From Hirudo medicinalis (taxonomy: Eukaryota; Annelida; Clitellata; Hirudinida; Hirudinidae), in NCBI GenBank assembly GCA_011800805.1, contig MPNW01000127.1, positions 62,001 to 126,000 of the forward strand: 64,000 bases of DNA, in the 5' to 3' direction. Positions 23,431 to 35,000 of this stretch are shown in pieces (position 1 is the stretch's first letter; each line of letters begins with the position of its first letter). Below the pieces are notes generated by a model. That model saw only the letters and a list, made by a program, of their open reading frames with translations, searched no databases and was not told the DNA's origin. A program made the position numbers and the translations under genes.

Positions 23431-26400
23431 TCAGCAGAATGGAGATGTCGTCGGGTCTATGGTCTTAAACATGTCCTTGAGATTTATTTCTTCCATTATT
23501 TCTGGTGATTGCTCTCCTGGGAGAAAAGGAGCCAAACCAGACACAGATGGCAAGTGCGAAGGAGAAATGTTATTTGTTTCACATTCAGCTGCAAAGTCTT
23601 TGCATTGGATTGCTTCATCGTTGTAATCATCTATATCCTCCAGCTCTTCTGTTGAATTGGACATGTACAAGCCAGTCAGTTCAAAGTTGGTACAATAACG
23701 AGGGAAGGTGGGGTTTGGGGAAGGTATCCTTGGAATTAGAGGCTTATGACCAGTGGATGGCTCTACAAATTGAGGCTCCTTGGAGGAATTGGAGCTTGTG
23801 CTCAGAGCAGTCAGTGAACCTGTAATGGGTTCGTTACACTTTTCAATTCCTTTACATTCCTCTCCAGTTTTAGGTCCTAGTTTTTTCTTTTTAAAACGGG
23901 GATCATTTCTATAATCAACAATCTTCTTCTGACCCTTTCCTGATGATTTTATGCTGCTTCCCACTGGAGGGGACATAGACCCAGGGGGGTTCTGGCTAAT
24001 CGAAGCCTCAAGTTGCTGAAAAAGTAAATTAGAATTGCAAATTATTCTTATCAACATTTGTTGATGGAGAACATTTATAAAATGTTTACCAGCATTTCCT
24101 GTTGGCATGTGAAGTCTGAAAAAAAATTGGAGAGATCTCTGGAAGGAGAGAAGAGAGGACCAGAATTTTTTCTGTGTCTTATTTTATTTGCTCCACTCAA
24201 AGCTTTTTCTTCTAATTCTATGTTAGGAGCTGAGGTAGGAGGAATGAAAATATCTGGTAGGGTGTAAGGTTTACTAATTGATGAATCTGTTGGCGAAAGT
24301 AGAGATGGTGGTGAAAAAGCTGATTTCTTGATATCCAAGTTCTTTTCCTTTCTCACATGACACCGAGGGTCTTCTAACTTATTTACATTGTCAAATTTGA
24401 ATTCAGAGAGACTCCTCGAATAATTCTTCAGCCTGGGGTCTTCACAAGATGCAATGTCATCTTTGAGGTTCATGAGCACATCAATTGGTATGGAAGGTCT
24501 GTAGTTATTGAGAACAAGTGGCCTGAGACAATATTCTACTTGCTTCAATGTACCGTCTATTTCTAGCACTCCCTCGTCAGCTATTTCAGTCTCCTCAACA
24601 GCAAATGTCGAAGCTTGCTTGGGTTCTGGACATAATCAATTATTGTTTTTAGAAAAATAATTTAAATAAATAAATATTTTAGAAAATAATCGCATGCACT
24701 GATTACAGAATGCACATGACCAACCATCCTCTTGTGCCACTTCAACTTTTTCCTCTTTGTTTTTTAGGCGGGGGTCGACACCCAGTTTTACACTGTTATT
24801 ATTATTAATGCTGAGATTAGCATTGTTATTAGTGTCGCCGGGCATGTTAATGCAAGGGGTTTTGTCGTCATTTGTACAAAATGAGTTGCCTCAGCCACAG
24901 GCATACAGGAGCCATTAATTACTGGAGCTGCCCTAAATTAAACAATTAAACAGCTATTAAACATCATCACCAATAACTATTAATATGTATTAGACACTTA
25001 CACTGGTGATGGAGTATTGACCAAGAACATTGGAGATTGGGTATTGAGAGTGTTTCTCACAATATTTCGAATAATTTGATTGAAATCAAATCTTGGTGGA
25101 GGAAAAGGTGGCAGCTGTAAAAATGGTTGGGTGTTAACAGGTGGTATGTTAGATGGAAACAAGCCCCTGGCATTTCTCCCCAAGATACCAGCGAGTGGTT
25201 GTTGAGGAGGAACAAACTGGTTGAGGATTTGGGGAGTTTGAATTCCTTGGTGGTGGGGCAAATTCACATGACGAGGTGGATTATTAGAAGCCATTCCATG
25301 TTGTAATGGATTCTGCAGAATGGGGCCACACACAGGAGCAGCCCCCAGGATTCCAGGTTGGGGACATGACACAGAATTGAGCCTGTTGATCCCTCTGATG
25401 ACATTGCATTGCATAGGTAAAATATTTGGGGGAGGAATCCTTAATATCGAACGTGTCATCCCCAACATTTTCGCAACTTGAACGTTATTTACGTTTTGGA
25501 TAGCTTTCGCCTGCTGTTGCACAGGTTGACAGAAATCAGGCGAGCTCACGCAAATATTCGTGTACTGAAAAGCAAAGAACATCCTTAAATAAGATAATTC
25601 ATATTTATATTTTATATTTATGTTTGAGAGACATCACTTAAGGTGATCTCCAGACTTCCTAGCACTGCCACAACTAAAGTTTCAAAGAGGATACAAATGT
25701 TGGAGCTCCAACATAAGCTTTTAAGGTCATTTTTTAGTGTTGGCTCAACTGAAGCCAACATATTAGTTGTAAAAGCTTTCATGACTTTCCAATGTTTTGG
25801 CCATTCTCTCCTGGTTCATGTCAAAAACATTAACAGTGATAACAACAATAATAATAATAAATCACGTACGCTTGGATCTGTTGGAGTGGTACAATGTGTG
25901 GTCTTGCAAGCGTCATCTTCTTCGTGGTTTTCCATTATATTTTCTTCAGCTTCTTGTCTTGCATTGACATGATCTTAAGACAATAATTTAAAAATGAATA
26001 ACAGATGCCTGTAACAATTCAAATATGCAGATTCTTACCCCAATGATCTGGGAGATTAAATTTCTCGTTTTCATCCAAAATTTGATCTCGTTTCAAGGAG
26101 GGAGGAACGTCCTCATTGTTTTCCAGGCCCTTTCCGAAGTTGAACTCATCCTGAAGAGTTTCTCCAAAGTACTTGAATGTATTGGGAACTTCATTTTGAA
26201 TAAGTTCCTCATGATACGTGTCTTTTTTATACCAGTCCACGCCGTAAGGCTTGCGACCCCATCCTTGTCTCTGCTTCTGGGAATTGTCTTGCTTCATGTA
26301 ATCTGAAATAACCCAAACAAAGAATATGAAAAATATGCTTTTATCAAGAATTTACTTCGTAAATACCATTGTTATGGGCATTAGGATTATCTACCCCAAA

Positions 26401-28406
26401 ATTTGATGTATTGAAGGGTGCATTTCCGTGACCGCCTTTCTTCTGACCCTTTGCAAATTTGAGCGTTCGAGTGGGTCTTCAAGGAAAAAAATCAAATTAG
26501 AAATATAATTCACGCATATTATAACTAAAAGAGCCTAATGTTCAACCAAATGTGAAACCTCATTCCTCTGTAACCGCCTCGATGAGAAGGTGACGGTCGC
26601 TTGGGGACATGACCAGGAGGAAATATTTCTATGTCAAGGAGAGACGGAATTTTCTTCCTATCTTCATGACTCTGTCGCTGAAAATCCTCTGCAAGGAATG
26701 AAACATTTAAGCATCTTTGACCAACTTCAATGGCAAGTAAATTAGAAATCTCAAATGATTATTCGTACCCGTGGATCGTCTACAATCGCCGGGATTATTG
26801 ACAGGTACACAAAGCTGAATAACATCAATTATTTTGTCAAATCAGTCAGATTAAATAGCTTTTCAAATCAAGTTATGACACCAACCAAGCTCTCAGTTTC
26901 TTCGGTCAATTCATCATGAGAGAATTTACAGAACTCACCGTCCTCGCATCCCCCCCTCAGGTGATAGTCTCTGCAAGGCCAATCGCGTGCATTCATCTTG
27001 TTAAGGAATGTCAGACTTTCAATATCTATTTGCGTGTGAGCGTCGTTTAAATGTAAGTCAAAGTTGAAAAGCAGTTATTTAAATTACAATTGCTTTGAGT
27101 GATTGTAAAAACTTTAGGTGCGAAGATGATATTAATAATAAACATGTCATCGGTGAGAAATTCAATAAGATCAGTTGCTTTAAGGATATCATGGTAGAAT
27201 TGGCAGGTGGTTTTCTTACATGTTCCTGCCAAATAATGTCTGCACAGTTCAGCCTTCTTTTGAAATTGTGTACAGTGACTAAATGCACATTCATCACCCT
27301 TCACAACATTTAAAAAAATAATTATAAAATTGTAATTATTTTAGAGTCATAAGAAGGGAATGTGTATTACTTTAAAACATTTGCCTTCTAAAAAATATTT
27401 GCAAATTGGAACTTTATCAGCAGAATTGAACTTGCTTCTCTTGTTTGATAAATGCTTGAATGACTTGGGAGCATCATATTTGTGATCGTCTGTTTCCTGA
27501 ATGTAATCAAGTGTTTCGCAAATTGAATTCGAGGGATTCCTTAATAAACATAAGCAACAGATTGGAATATTCTTCTTCAAATATCTCACTCCAAAATTGA
27601 ACATAAAATAACTTGCATCATTTCCAACAGACTTCTTTGTTTTTTTCCCTTTACGACGACCCCTTCTTTTGTCTGAATGTCTAAAATGAATGACAAGTAC
27701 CCTCAGTTATAAAAACTGTTTCATGCTAAGGCTTAATTACCTCCTCATCCTATGTGGTGGCTCGTACATCTCGGTTTCATTTTGACCGTGATACTGCCTC
27801 TCACAAAAACCACTCTCATCACCACATTCTTCTGCACTGCTATGTGGAGAGTCATGTGAACCTTTTGAAGCTTTGTTTTGGATGTTCCCACCGAATGACC
27901 TGTCATTTCCCATCCATCCATCGTGGCAGAAATCAGTGTCGCAATCGTTTAATGATTTTCGTTGGTGATCACTTGATGCGTGATATGCCTGTGTACATGC
28001 AATTAGAGATGGTCAAACAATTGATGACAAGCTGAATGTAAAGTGGTTTAAACTAAACCAGGGAATAAAATTATATGTTGGAAAACTTAGATTTCATAAA
28101 GTACTTTGTCAGTCTCCTCCCTTTTTCTCTTTTTTGATTTTTTCTTTCTATCGTGATAACTAGGGCTTTGTGACACACTCTCAACTGAAAGTTGATCAAA
28201 AAATTTGGTGATTTAGAGATAGGTGACTTCCATCATCTCAATGGGCTCTTATGTTAAAAAGTGAGGATTATTCACCATGTGATTGGTTAATTTCTTCAGC
28301 AGGGGGAACATCGTCAACAGTGTCGTCTAGTTCACCATCCTCCAACTCACCCTCTTCCATATCAACATTGAGCTCACTCTTGTTCACACAATCTCCTCCA
28401 TCCATT
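23431..28406 (-). CDS. ZC3H4: ZC3H4/ZC3H6-type CCCH zinc finger protein
   Basis: Nuclear CCCH protein; human ZC3H4 acts with WDR82 to restrict unproductive transcription, and the Drosophila relative is suppressor of sable. The first exon begins at 28406 with an acidic GELEDGELDD segment, followed by Lys/Arg-rich KKKSKKRKRE. Three fingers follow: CKYFLEGKC...CAFSH (split by an intron), CRHYLAGTCKKTTCQFYH and CRDYHLRGGCEDGEFCKFSH. Next come KKIPSLLDIEIFPPG (the KIPSLFEI-type motif), GWGRKPYGVDWY, a Pro-rich region (25582-24998) and several DPRLKN/DPRFKK repeats. The C-terminus LKDMFKTIDPTTSPFC nearly matches that of human ZC3H4 as I remember it. Finger 2 has CX7CX4CX3H, one residue shorter than usual. 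Many short introns divide the gene, and not every junction was fixed. Confidence 0.88.
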
Positions 28407-28609
28407 CTACATATACAAAACACAAGTTCACAACAATCAAATTTCAAACATTTGGACGTTTGGAATAACATTTGGATTCATTAATTGGAAGCTGACGTGA
28501 TTTTAAAGGAAAGGGAATGGATAGTGACTGATTCTTTAATATCAATCTTATCACGTTGAGATGATGGTTATGATACGAAGAATAATCATTCAACTGCTCG
28601 TGAACCAAT

Positions 28610-28860
28610 CATGCACCCATCAAACTAACCATCCATCTACCAAAACAACCATCCATCCTTCCACCCACCAAACTAACCATCCATCTACCCATCAAACCAA
28701 CCATCCATCCACCCGCCAAACCAACCATCCATCTACCTAACCAACCATTCATCCACCCACCAAACCAACCATCCATCTACCTAACCAACCATCCATCCAC
28801 CCACCCATCAAACCAACTATCCATCCACCGAACCAACCATCAACCCATCAAACCAGCCAT
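28610..28860. repeat. CCATCCA-type degenerate tandem repeat
   Basis: Variants of ACCAACCATCCATCTACC and CCATCCACCCACCAAACCAA run head to tail, with phase slips. It lies between the ZC3H4 start and the next CpG-richer block. It has almost no G on the plus strand, giving a strong strand asymmetry. Confidence 0.85.
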
Positions 28861-29665
28861 CCAACCGCGACCAGAACAATATCACATGACTCACAGATGG
28901 CGCCATTAAGACGAACTTCGCACCTAACGACGCTCGAGCTCCAAATACTAAGCTGCGGTCATTTTCATAATTTATGCAGCTGTGCGTATAAGGTCGTTCC
29001 ACTAATCTGAGGGGGTGTACGAGTTGGCCTCCAAAACCATCACTAACCTAGTCACGCCAACGTCGGGTTATGTCGCAGCAGGCATGTCTAAAATAAGATT
29101 TTTAGGAGGGTCACATCAGTGGATCGAAATTCCCTAAATGAACGAGTCCAACCATCCGAAAAGGATTGGTGAAGAAGGCAAATGCATAATTTAACCTCGG
29201 CATGATCCAACTTAGCAGGAGCCGAGGCGATACGCAAGTCAATTAAACAACCAAGTAGAGCTAAAAGACCGGATTTGCGCGCAAATAAAGGAAGTTTTAG
29301 AAATCTGCGATCATTTTTAGTAGCGCGATTCTGCAAAAATTTGCTAAGTCCACCTACTAATCGTGCTAGGTTATTCCGGTCGAGTTTTGGGCCATTACTA
29401 ACCAGACGTCAGCTTCCACATTTGTGAAATGATAAATGTCATCAATTCCATCATACCTAATTCAGAGTCTCAATGATGCCAAATACAACAAAACCTAATT
29501 TGCTAATAAAACGAAAGAAATATTACGGCGCATGGGCCAACATCAGACCTGGTAGAATGACAAGTAGATTTTTACCAATTGTTTGTTTTAATTATCTCTC
29601 AAAAATATAAGTATTAGAAGACGTATCAGTCTCCTCAAATGTTCTTCTACCAAAACGTAGGAGCA
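28861..29665. other. Intergenic stretch, no gene recognised
   Basis: More CpG-rich than most of the window. A basic open frame on plus (about 29205-29420, with IRKSIKQPSRAKRPDLRANK) and one on minus (29336-29088) have no family match that I know. Neither shows a start or splice context good enough to call. Confidence 0.3.
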
Positions 29666-29669
29666 GAAA

Positions 29670-29926
29670 AATGTCCGTTGTTTGCTAGGCGCCGCGGTCC
29701 AAGCAGCTCTACTATTTACGTCAGACGTTCTATAAATAAGACGAGTTCATTATTCAAAACGAGGGGTGCCAGCATGCCAACGAGAATGGTTCGTTCGCGT
29801 ACGGTACGATTGCGCGCAACGCACGGAGCTCAGCGGCGCAATAACATGACTTTCTAGTTAGACGCGACTGTAATTCTCATCGTTGCAAGACGATTTCGTT
29901 TCTGAAAAGGATACGTTTGTGGCAGA
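29670..29926 (+). promoter_or_regulatory. CpG-richer candidate promoter of the MADF-BESS gene
   Basis: A CpG-rich block directly upstream of the MADF start. It contains TTACGTCA, a CRE-like site, at 29716-29723 and TATAAATA at 29731-29738. The TATA-like motif lies about 190 bp before the ATG at 29927. The match is by eye only. Confidence 0.4.
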
Positions 29927-30817
29927 ATGTGCGCTAAAGCATGGCGCGAGTTTGACGAGTTGTTGATAAACAAAGTGCAAGAGTTTCCATACCTGTATAA
30001 TTACAGAATGAGAGAATTTCGAAATTATGCCGCTAAACAAAGTGCTTGGGGGAAAATAGCCGAAGAATTGGGTAGCGAAGGTAGGTAAAATGACTTCGAT
30101 TGAAAAAAATGAAGAAAATTGGCTCAAATTGTTCATAACTTTGAAGGCATTTGTTACATCAGGAAATCACTGTCAACGACGATGGCGTCTGATTCGGGAT
30201 TCTTACGTTCGCTTTAAAAGGGATCAGGGAACTCCTGTTGGAGTATCTTATACAAAAAAGGAAAAGAACCCATTGATGGATAACCTGAATTTTCTGGATG
30301 CCTTTGTGAAACATCGCAGGTTGTTGTGAATTTTGAATCTCATCTTTCCACCAGCCTACTGGACCAACATTTATTGCTCAGCATCAAAACCGAAGTGGTC
30401 ATGGATGAGGCGAACTGCACCGCCGAATGTGACGAAGGCTTCGGTCAGGAACACATGGGCACTTCGTTCTCAATGGGCAGTGACAACGACGACAACTCGT
30501 TTGGATCAAGTGGTGCTCACTATTCTGCCTTCGCTGGAAACAGTCTGCCTATTGTTTGCAAATCTGAATATTTCATTTCCAGTTGTAAGCCAGAAGGGGA
30601 TGATATAGATCACAGAATTCATCTGAGTTCTCCTAAGGTAAACGAAGTGGCAAGATCGGACGAAGAATTGGAGTGTTTCGTTAGGTCAGTCTTCGGAACC
30701 CTGCACAGGTTTACCCCAAAGCAGCGAGCCGTGGCTAAAGTTCGCATCCAGCAGATGTTGCTGGAAATTGAATTTGGCGAGGAAGCCCTCAGTTCGCTAA
30801 CTCGTGCAAACACTTGA
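29927..30817 (+). CDS. MADF-BESS domain DNA-binding regulator
   Basis: MADF-BESS proteins are Myb-related transcriptional regulators, numerous in arthropods. The MADF domain binds DNA and BESS mediates protein contacts. Exon 1, 29927-30080, reads FDELLINKVQEFPYLYN and AAKQSAWGKIAEELG. Exon 2 begins at 30163 with NHCQRRWRLIRDSYVRFKRD and ends around 30319 at FLDAFVKHR. The remaining frame, 30355-30817, has an acidic Asp/Ser-rich middle. It ends with a BESS-like helix (ELECFVRSVFGTLHRFTPKQ, then VRIQQMLLEIEFGEE). Joining the second and third parts needs either a 35-nt intron (30320-30354, GT...CAG) or one missing base. The first gives about 259 residues. Confidence 0.8.
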
Positions 30818-32075
30818 CTGCTAATATCGTCGGTACGACACATCTGTGATTTCAGTTTTGTGCGTTGATATTGTTTACTTTCTCTTTGATGATTTTGAAC
30901 TGTAAATCGGTAGCAGCTGGTTAATGATATGCAGAACAAATGGCCTTAAATGTATTTGGCAAACAACTAAATGATAAAAGGCACCTCGTTCGAATTTTGA
31001 CGAGTTTTCATTTGTTCGTTGGTTTAATAATCACATCATCACGTCCCTGTAGCGAACGGGACCTTAATAAATTCTCATAATCAGGTGAAATAGGATCTGG
31101 GTGATTTTTGTTTCTGATGGATGGCTAATATACAGTTACTAGTGAGCGAGTGCGATGTGCTCGTCATCAGTAGCGATTTTTAAAGTACGCTCCAAGTAGC
31201 TGATTCGTGTCCTTCAATTCGGCAGTCAATCGACAGTTTTTACTTTCTTGTCGCAGAAGCTGTAGAAGGACGAGGCGATTTGCGTAGATCGTGCGGTTTG
31301 TAATAATAACAACAATAATAGATTAATTTATATGGTTTACGAACAGAGTTTTTGTCTGACTTGAGCGGCGAAAGCTTACATGAGGCGGTAATTTCGTAAG
31401 TTCCATTCTGTACAAGTAAATATTTCCTCTCGGGAATTGCACGCACAATCAATGCTCATGCAAGTAGGAAAACAGCAGACGCTCCTAGAGGGAAACCTTA
31501 TCTCAAGAGATATTCTGTTGGACCAAGCGAATTTATAGATGCTAATTATTTCAAAGTTAAGAAGAAAGTAGCGAATGTCCAATCCAGATGTGATGCGGAC
31601 AAAAATAAAGCAAAATCTAACACTTTAATGATTGACGCATCCCGGCAAGCAATCGTACTTTGAGCATCTGCTATTTATCATCCAGAACAAGCAGCCACTT
31701 TATTTTCCAAACACATACTTATAATTCCATAAATCAATTTCGTATCAAGTACATTCATGCTCCAATTCATCTAAACACTGATCGCAATCATCAGTAGAAC
31801 AATCTTTAAATGTAAAATGCAATGCAAAATTAACACATTTAGAAACTACCTCAGTTCTCTGCAAAGGCTTTGAAGGTGGCATTATTCTGAATAAATACAC
31901 ATCAGACAATATCGTTCAAGTCTTCAGAGTTTGAAAAATCCAGACTTAATTTTTATTACGTGCGTTGATTCTAAAGACGAAGTTGTAATTTAAGTTAAAG
32001 ACAATGATGAAAACGATGAAACATGTAAAATGTGAGAAACAACTAAGTATCGAGTAGCTTATTTTAAAATTGGCT
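30818..32075. other. Convergent spacer between MADF-BESS gene and UBE3B
   Basis: It contains an 88-codon plus-strand open frame without ATG at its head (31400-31663, with KPYLKRYSVGPSEFIDANYF) and a short minus-strand frame at about 31300-31170 with a heptad-like LVLLQLLRQESKNCRLTAEL. Neither matches a family I know and neither has convincing splice sites. They may be decayed genes, unlinked exons or chance. Confidence 0.3.
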
Positions 32076-35000
32076 TCAAGACAGTTCAAAACCCGTGTTG
32101 CTTGTTATCGAATATCTCAGCTTTTCTTTGAGGGTGCTCTTTTTCTGGTAATTTGGCAGTTTCAGAAGATTAAAACACGTCGATGAAGTTGGCAACCTCC
32201 CTACTGGATCTTTCTTTCTGATGTTGAAGAAACCTTTGAGGACACTTCCTACTGTGTCACCACTGTCCTATGCACAAATAATAATAATAATAAGTCAATA
32301 TTTGATGTATTTGTAAGTTAGAAATGTGAATTTTATGCAATCTTTAATGCATTACATGTATTTCACATATACAATATATTTTGAAATATATTCATTATAT
32401 ATAATAAAAGATTGAATAGTACAACTCACCTGGTCCTCGCTGACTTCAACGCATCGGATGGAAAATGGGGGTTCCAAATGGGCAAACCCGAGCAAAGGAC
32501 CCTTGGAGCAACTTGTGACAAACTGCAAATCCATTGCAATCAGTTGTAATTTATCTAGTTTAACTGAAGAATAAATATTAAACAAACAATAATCGCTACT
32601 CAAATAATTTCATAAGAACAATAATGCGGAAAAATATCAAACTTTGAGAAAAAGCCGTCTCTCGTCAGGAGTGAAATCTTTCTTCAGAATGTCCCACAGC
32701 CAATCTATCACTCGGTGGTTGTTGTGGAATCCTCCATAGTAATGGGTATGTTTCCTTTGAATTGTGAAGCAATAAGATTTTTAATAAATAATGCCAACAA
32801 CTTCTAGGTTTTTTTTTAAAAGTTTGAAACCTCAGGTCGTCAAGATCGATGTCGTTCGTGTCTCCAGAGATGAGTTTTTGTAGTTCAGGTCCGGAGAACA
32901 TGTCCAGCCATTCACCACTGATGATGCTTTTGAACCCTCGGATGAATGCATTTGATTGGTCTTTGATTATCACTCTCATCTTGAAGTGGGCCATCAAGTG
33001 AAGATAACTTATTCTAGAATTTACAAAAACATTTTCGTGGAGTTAACGGGGCTCATCGGGTTAAAATGTAGAAACTAACTTGTTCTCGTTCGTCACCGAA
33101 GTAACTCTGCCACCGGGAACGAGTTCGTGCGTGACAACTTTTCCCATGACATCTTCATCGTAAGAGAATGTCAAGTCGAGATCACTCACATCACCTTTGT
33201 AATGCTAGAGAGTATTTACTTGAATGTAATTAAATTAATGAATTAAAATCTGCGAAAGTGAAACCAACTTTAACGTAAGTCAAGCTTTTGTAAAGTTCTG
33301 GATCTAAAGATGGCAACTCATCGATGGAGCTGTAAGTAACCGAATGAGTGTGACCGAGGAGTTGAGAGAGGAAGAACGAAGCGAACGGCACATCTACCAC
33401 GATCCCCTGCAAATCGTTTCAATCGGTTTACCAGGACAACAACAATCATTAAGTTATTTTCAAAGCTCTGCACTCAGGAACATGCACACCATAATCTTTT
33501 GTAAAAATGTGGAAATCAATGGCAAAATTCAAAATGCATTCTGAATTCCAAAGCAGAACCAAGCAATTAAATTTATAAATCCAAGCGCACATCTGAAATT
33601 CAAAAGTGCTTGTTGCAGTTGAGCTGCAAAGTGAATCAAAACAAACACCAGCACCTCATAAACTGCTTTTCCAAGGATTCGACCTACGAATTCAAATAGG
33701 GCCAGGTGGTTGTCCTGCAGATGAGAAGTTGGTGAAGGGTACAACTTCTGTTCACCTGTGGCCTAAATCCATTAATGAATTTAGTTCTTTGCATTAACAA
33801 ACAATATAATTGCAGACATTGTAATAAGTTTTACTTAAGACTTATTATGATCAATTGAGGCTCAAAAAATTCTATTCAAATGCTAAAGAATTGTAAAATA
33901 AATTTTCCGAAGAACCTCTGCAAGTAATACAAATGAATAATAAAATAATACAAATGAATATTAAAATAATGCAAATGAGTGACACAGTGCATTACATAAA
34001 CTAAAACTAAAAAATATGACTAAAATCTAAAAGAAAATATTGAGACTTCAAACTGGTAAAACTCTCAACAAGTGAAGTGTTTTTTTTACTTTGAAAAGAT
34101 TGAGAGAAGGATCAAAGACTTTTTTTATTGTTTCTTCAAGGAACTCCTTAAAAACTCCGTCTTGATCAATACCTGCCTCATCTAAACCCTGAAAAATTGA
34201 ACATGTTTCGATGATGACACAGAGGTGTCACACATTGCACATCAATGCTATTGCTATTTCTTATCATCATTAGTAACTTAATTATACTATAATTAGCAGC
34301 AATTATAATCATATTAAAAAAATATGTAATATACAATAATAAAGAAATGTATAATTAACAGTAAGTTTATCACGATTCAAATAATCAAAAACTCACCTGC
34401 TCATTTATAAATTTAACTCGGATGATGCCTTTAAGAGAGGGAGGTGACAGAGTAATCAGCTGTCTGTAGCCATCCTTCATTTTGCAAACAGTCAGGTTGT
34501 TATTAATTCATCAGAATGAGTCTTACACAAATTCTTGCCGAATTTGGTCGCCCGAATGGGTTGAGTTTCTGCTTGAGGCAGTAATGCCAACAGTCGTAAT
34601 GTGTTGTGTTCGAAACCCAACCTGCACTGCCACGAGCACCCTTGGGTAGGGTAGCTGCATAAATGGTTAACAAAAAAGTGCCTCTGACGATATGCATATG
34701 GTGCTATGTAAACAAGGTATATAAAACAAATTACATTCTTATCAAGCAGGCATTTAAATTGAAAATAAATAAATAAATGGTAATGCAGTTTGTTTTTGTT
34801 GCATAAAACTACAATAAAAACAATGACTCTGAATAAAGAGTGAAACAGTTTAAAAAGTAAGAAACATGCTTTAATGCAAAATAAAACTTAATATTATTAA
34901 TAAATTTAGTGGAAATAAATTATAAATGAATGTATAAAATTAAATCTGCGAGACCTCAATGAGTCTGCTGCGGTGGACAGTGATGATGGTCGATCGAGAA

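Noticed and set aside
29639..29857. 72-codon basic frame upstream of the MADF gene
   Set aside because: Lies in the CpG-rich promoter/5' UTR block; Arg richness is explained by CpG content.
34500..34700. Possible tRNA-derived SINE in a UBE3B intron (GTTCGAAACCC resembles a B box)
   Set aside because: No acceptable A box at the right distance, no tail repeat and no second copy in the window.
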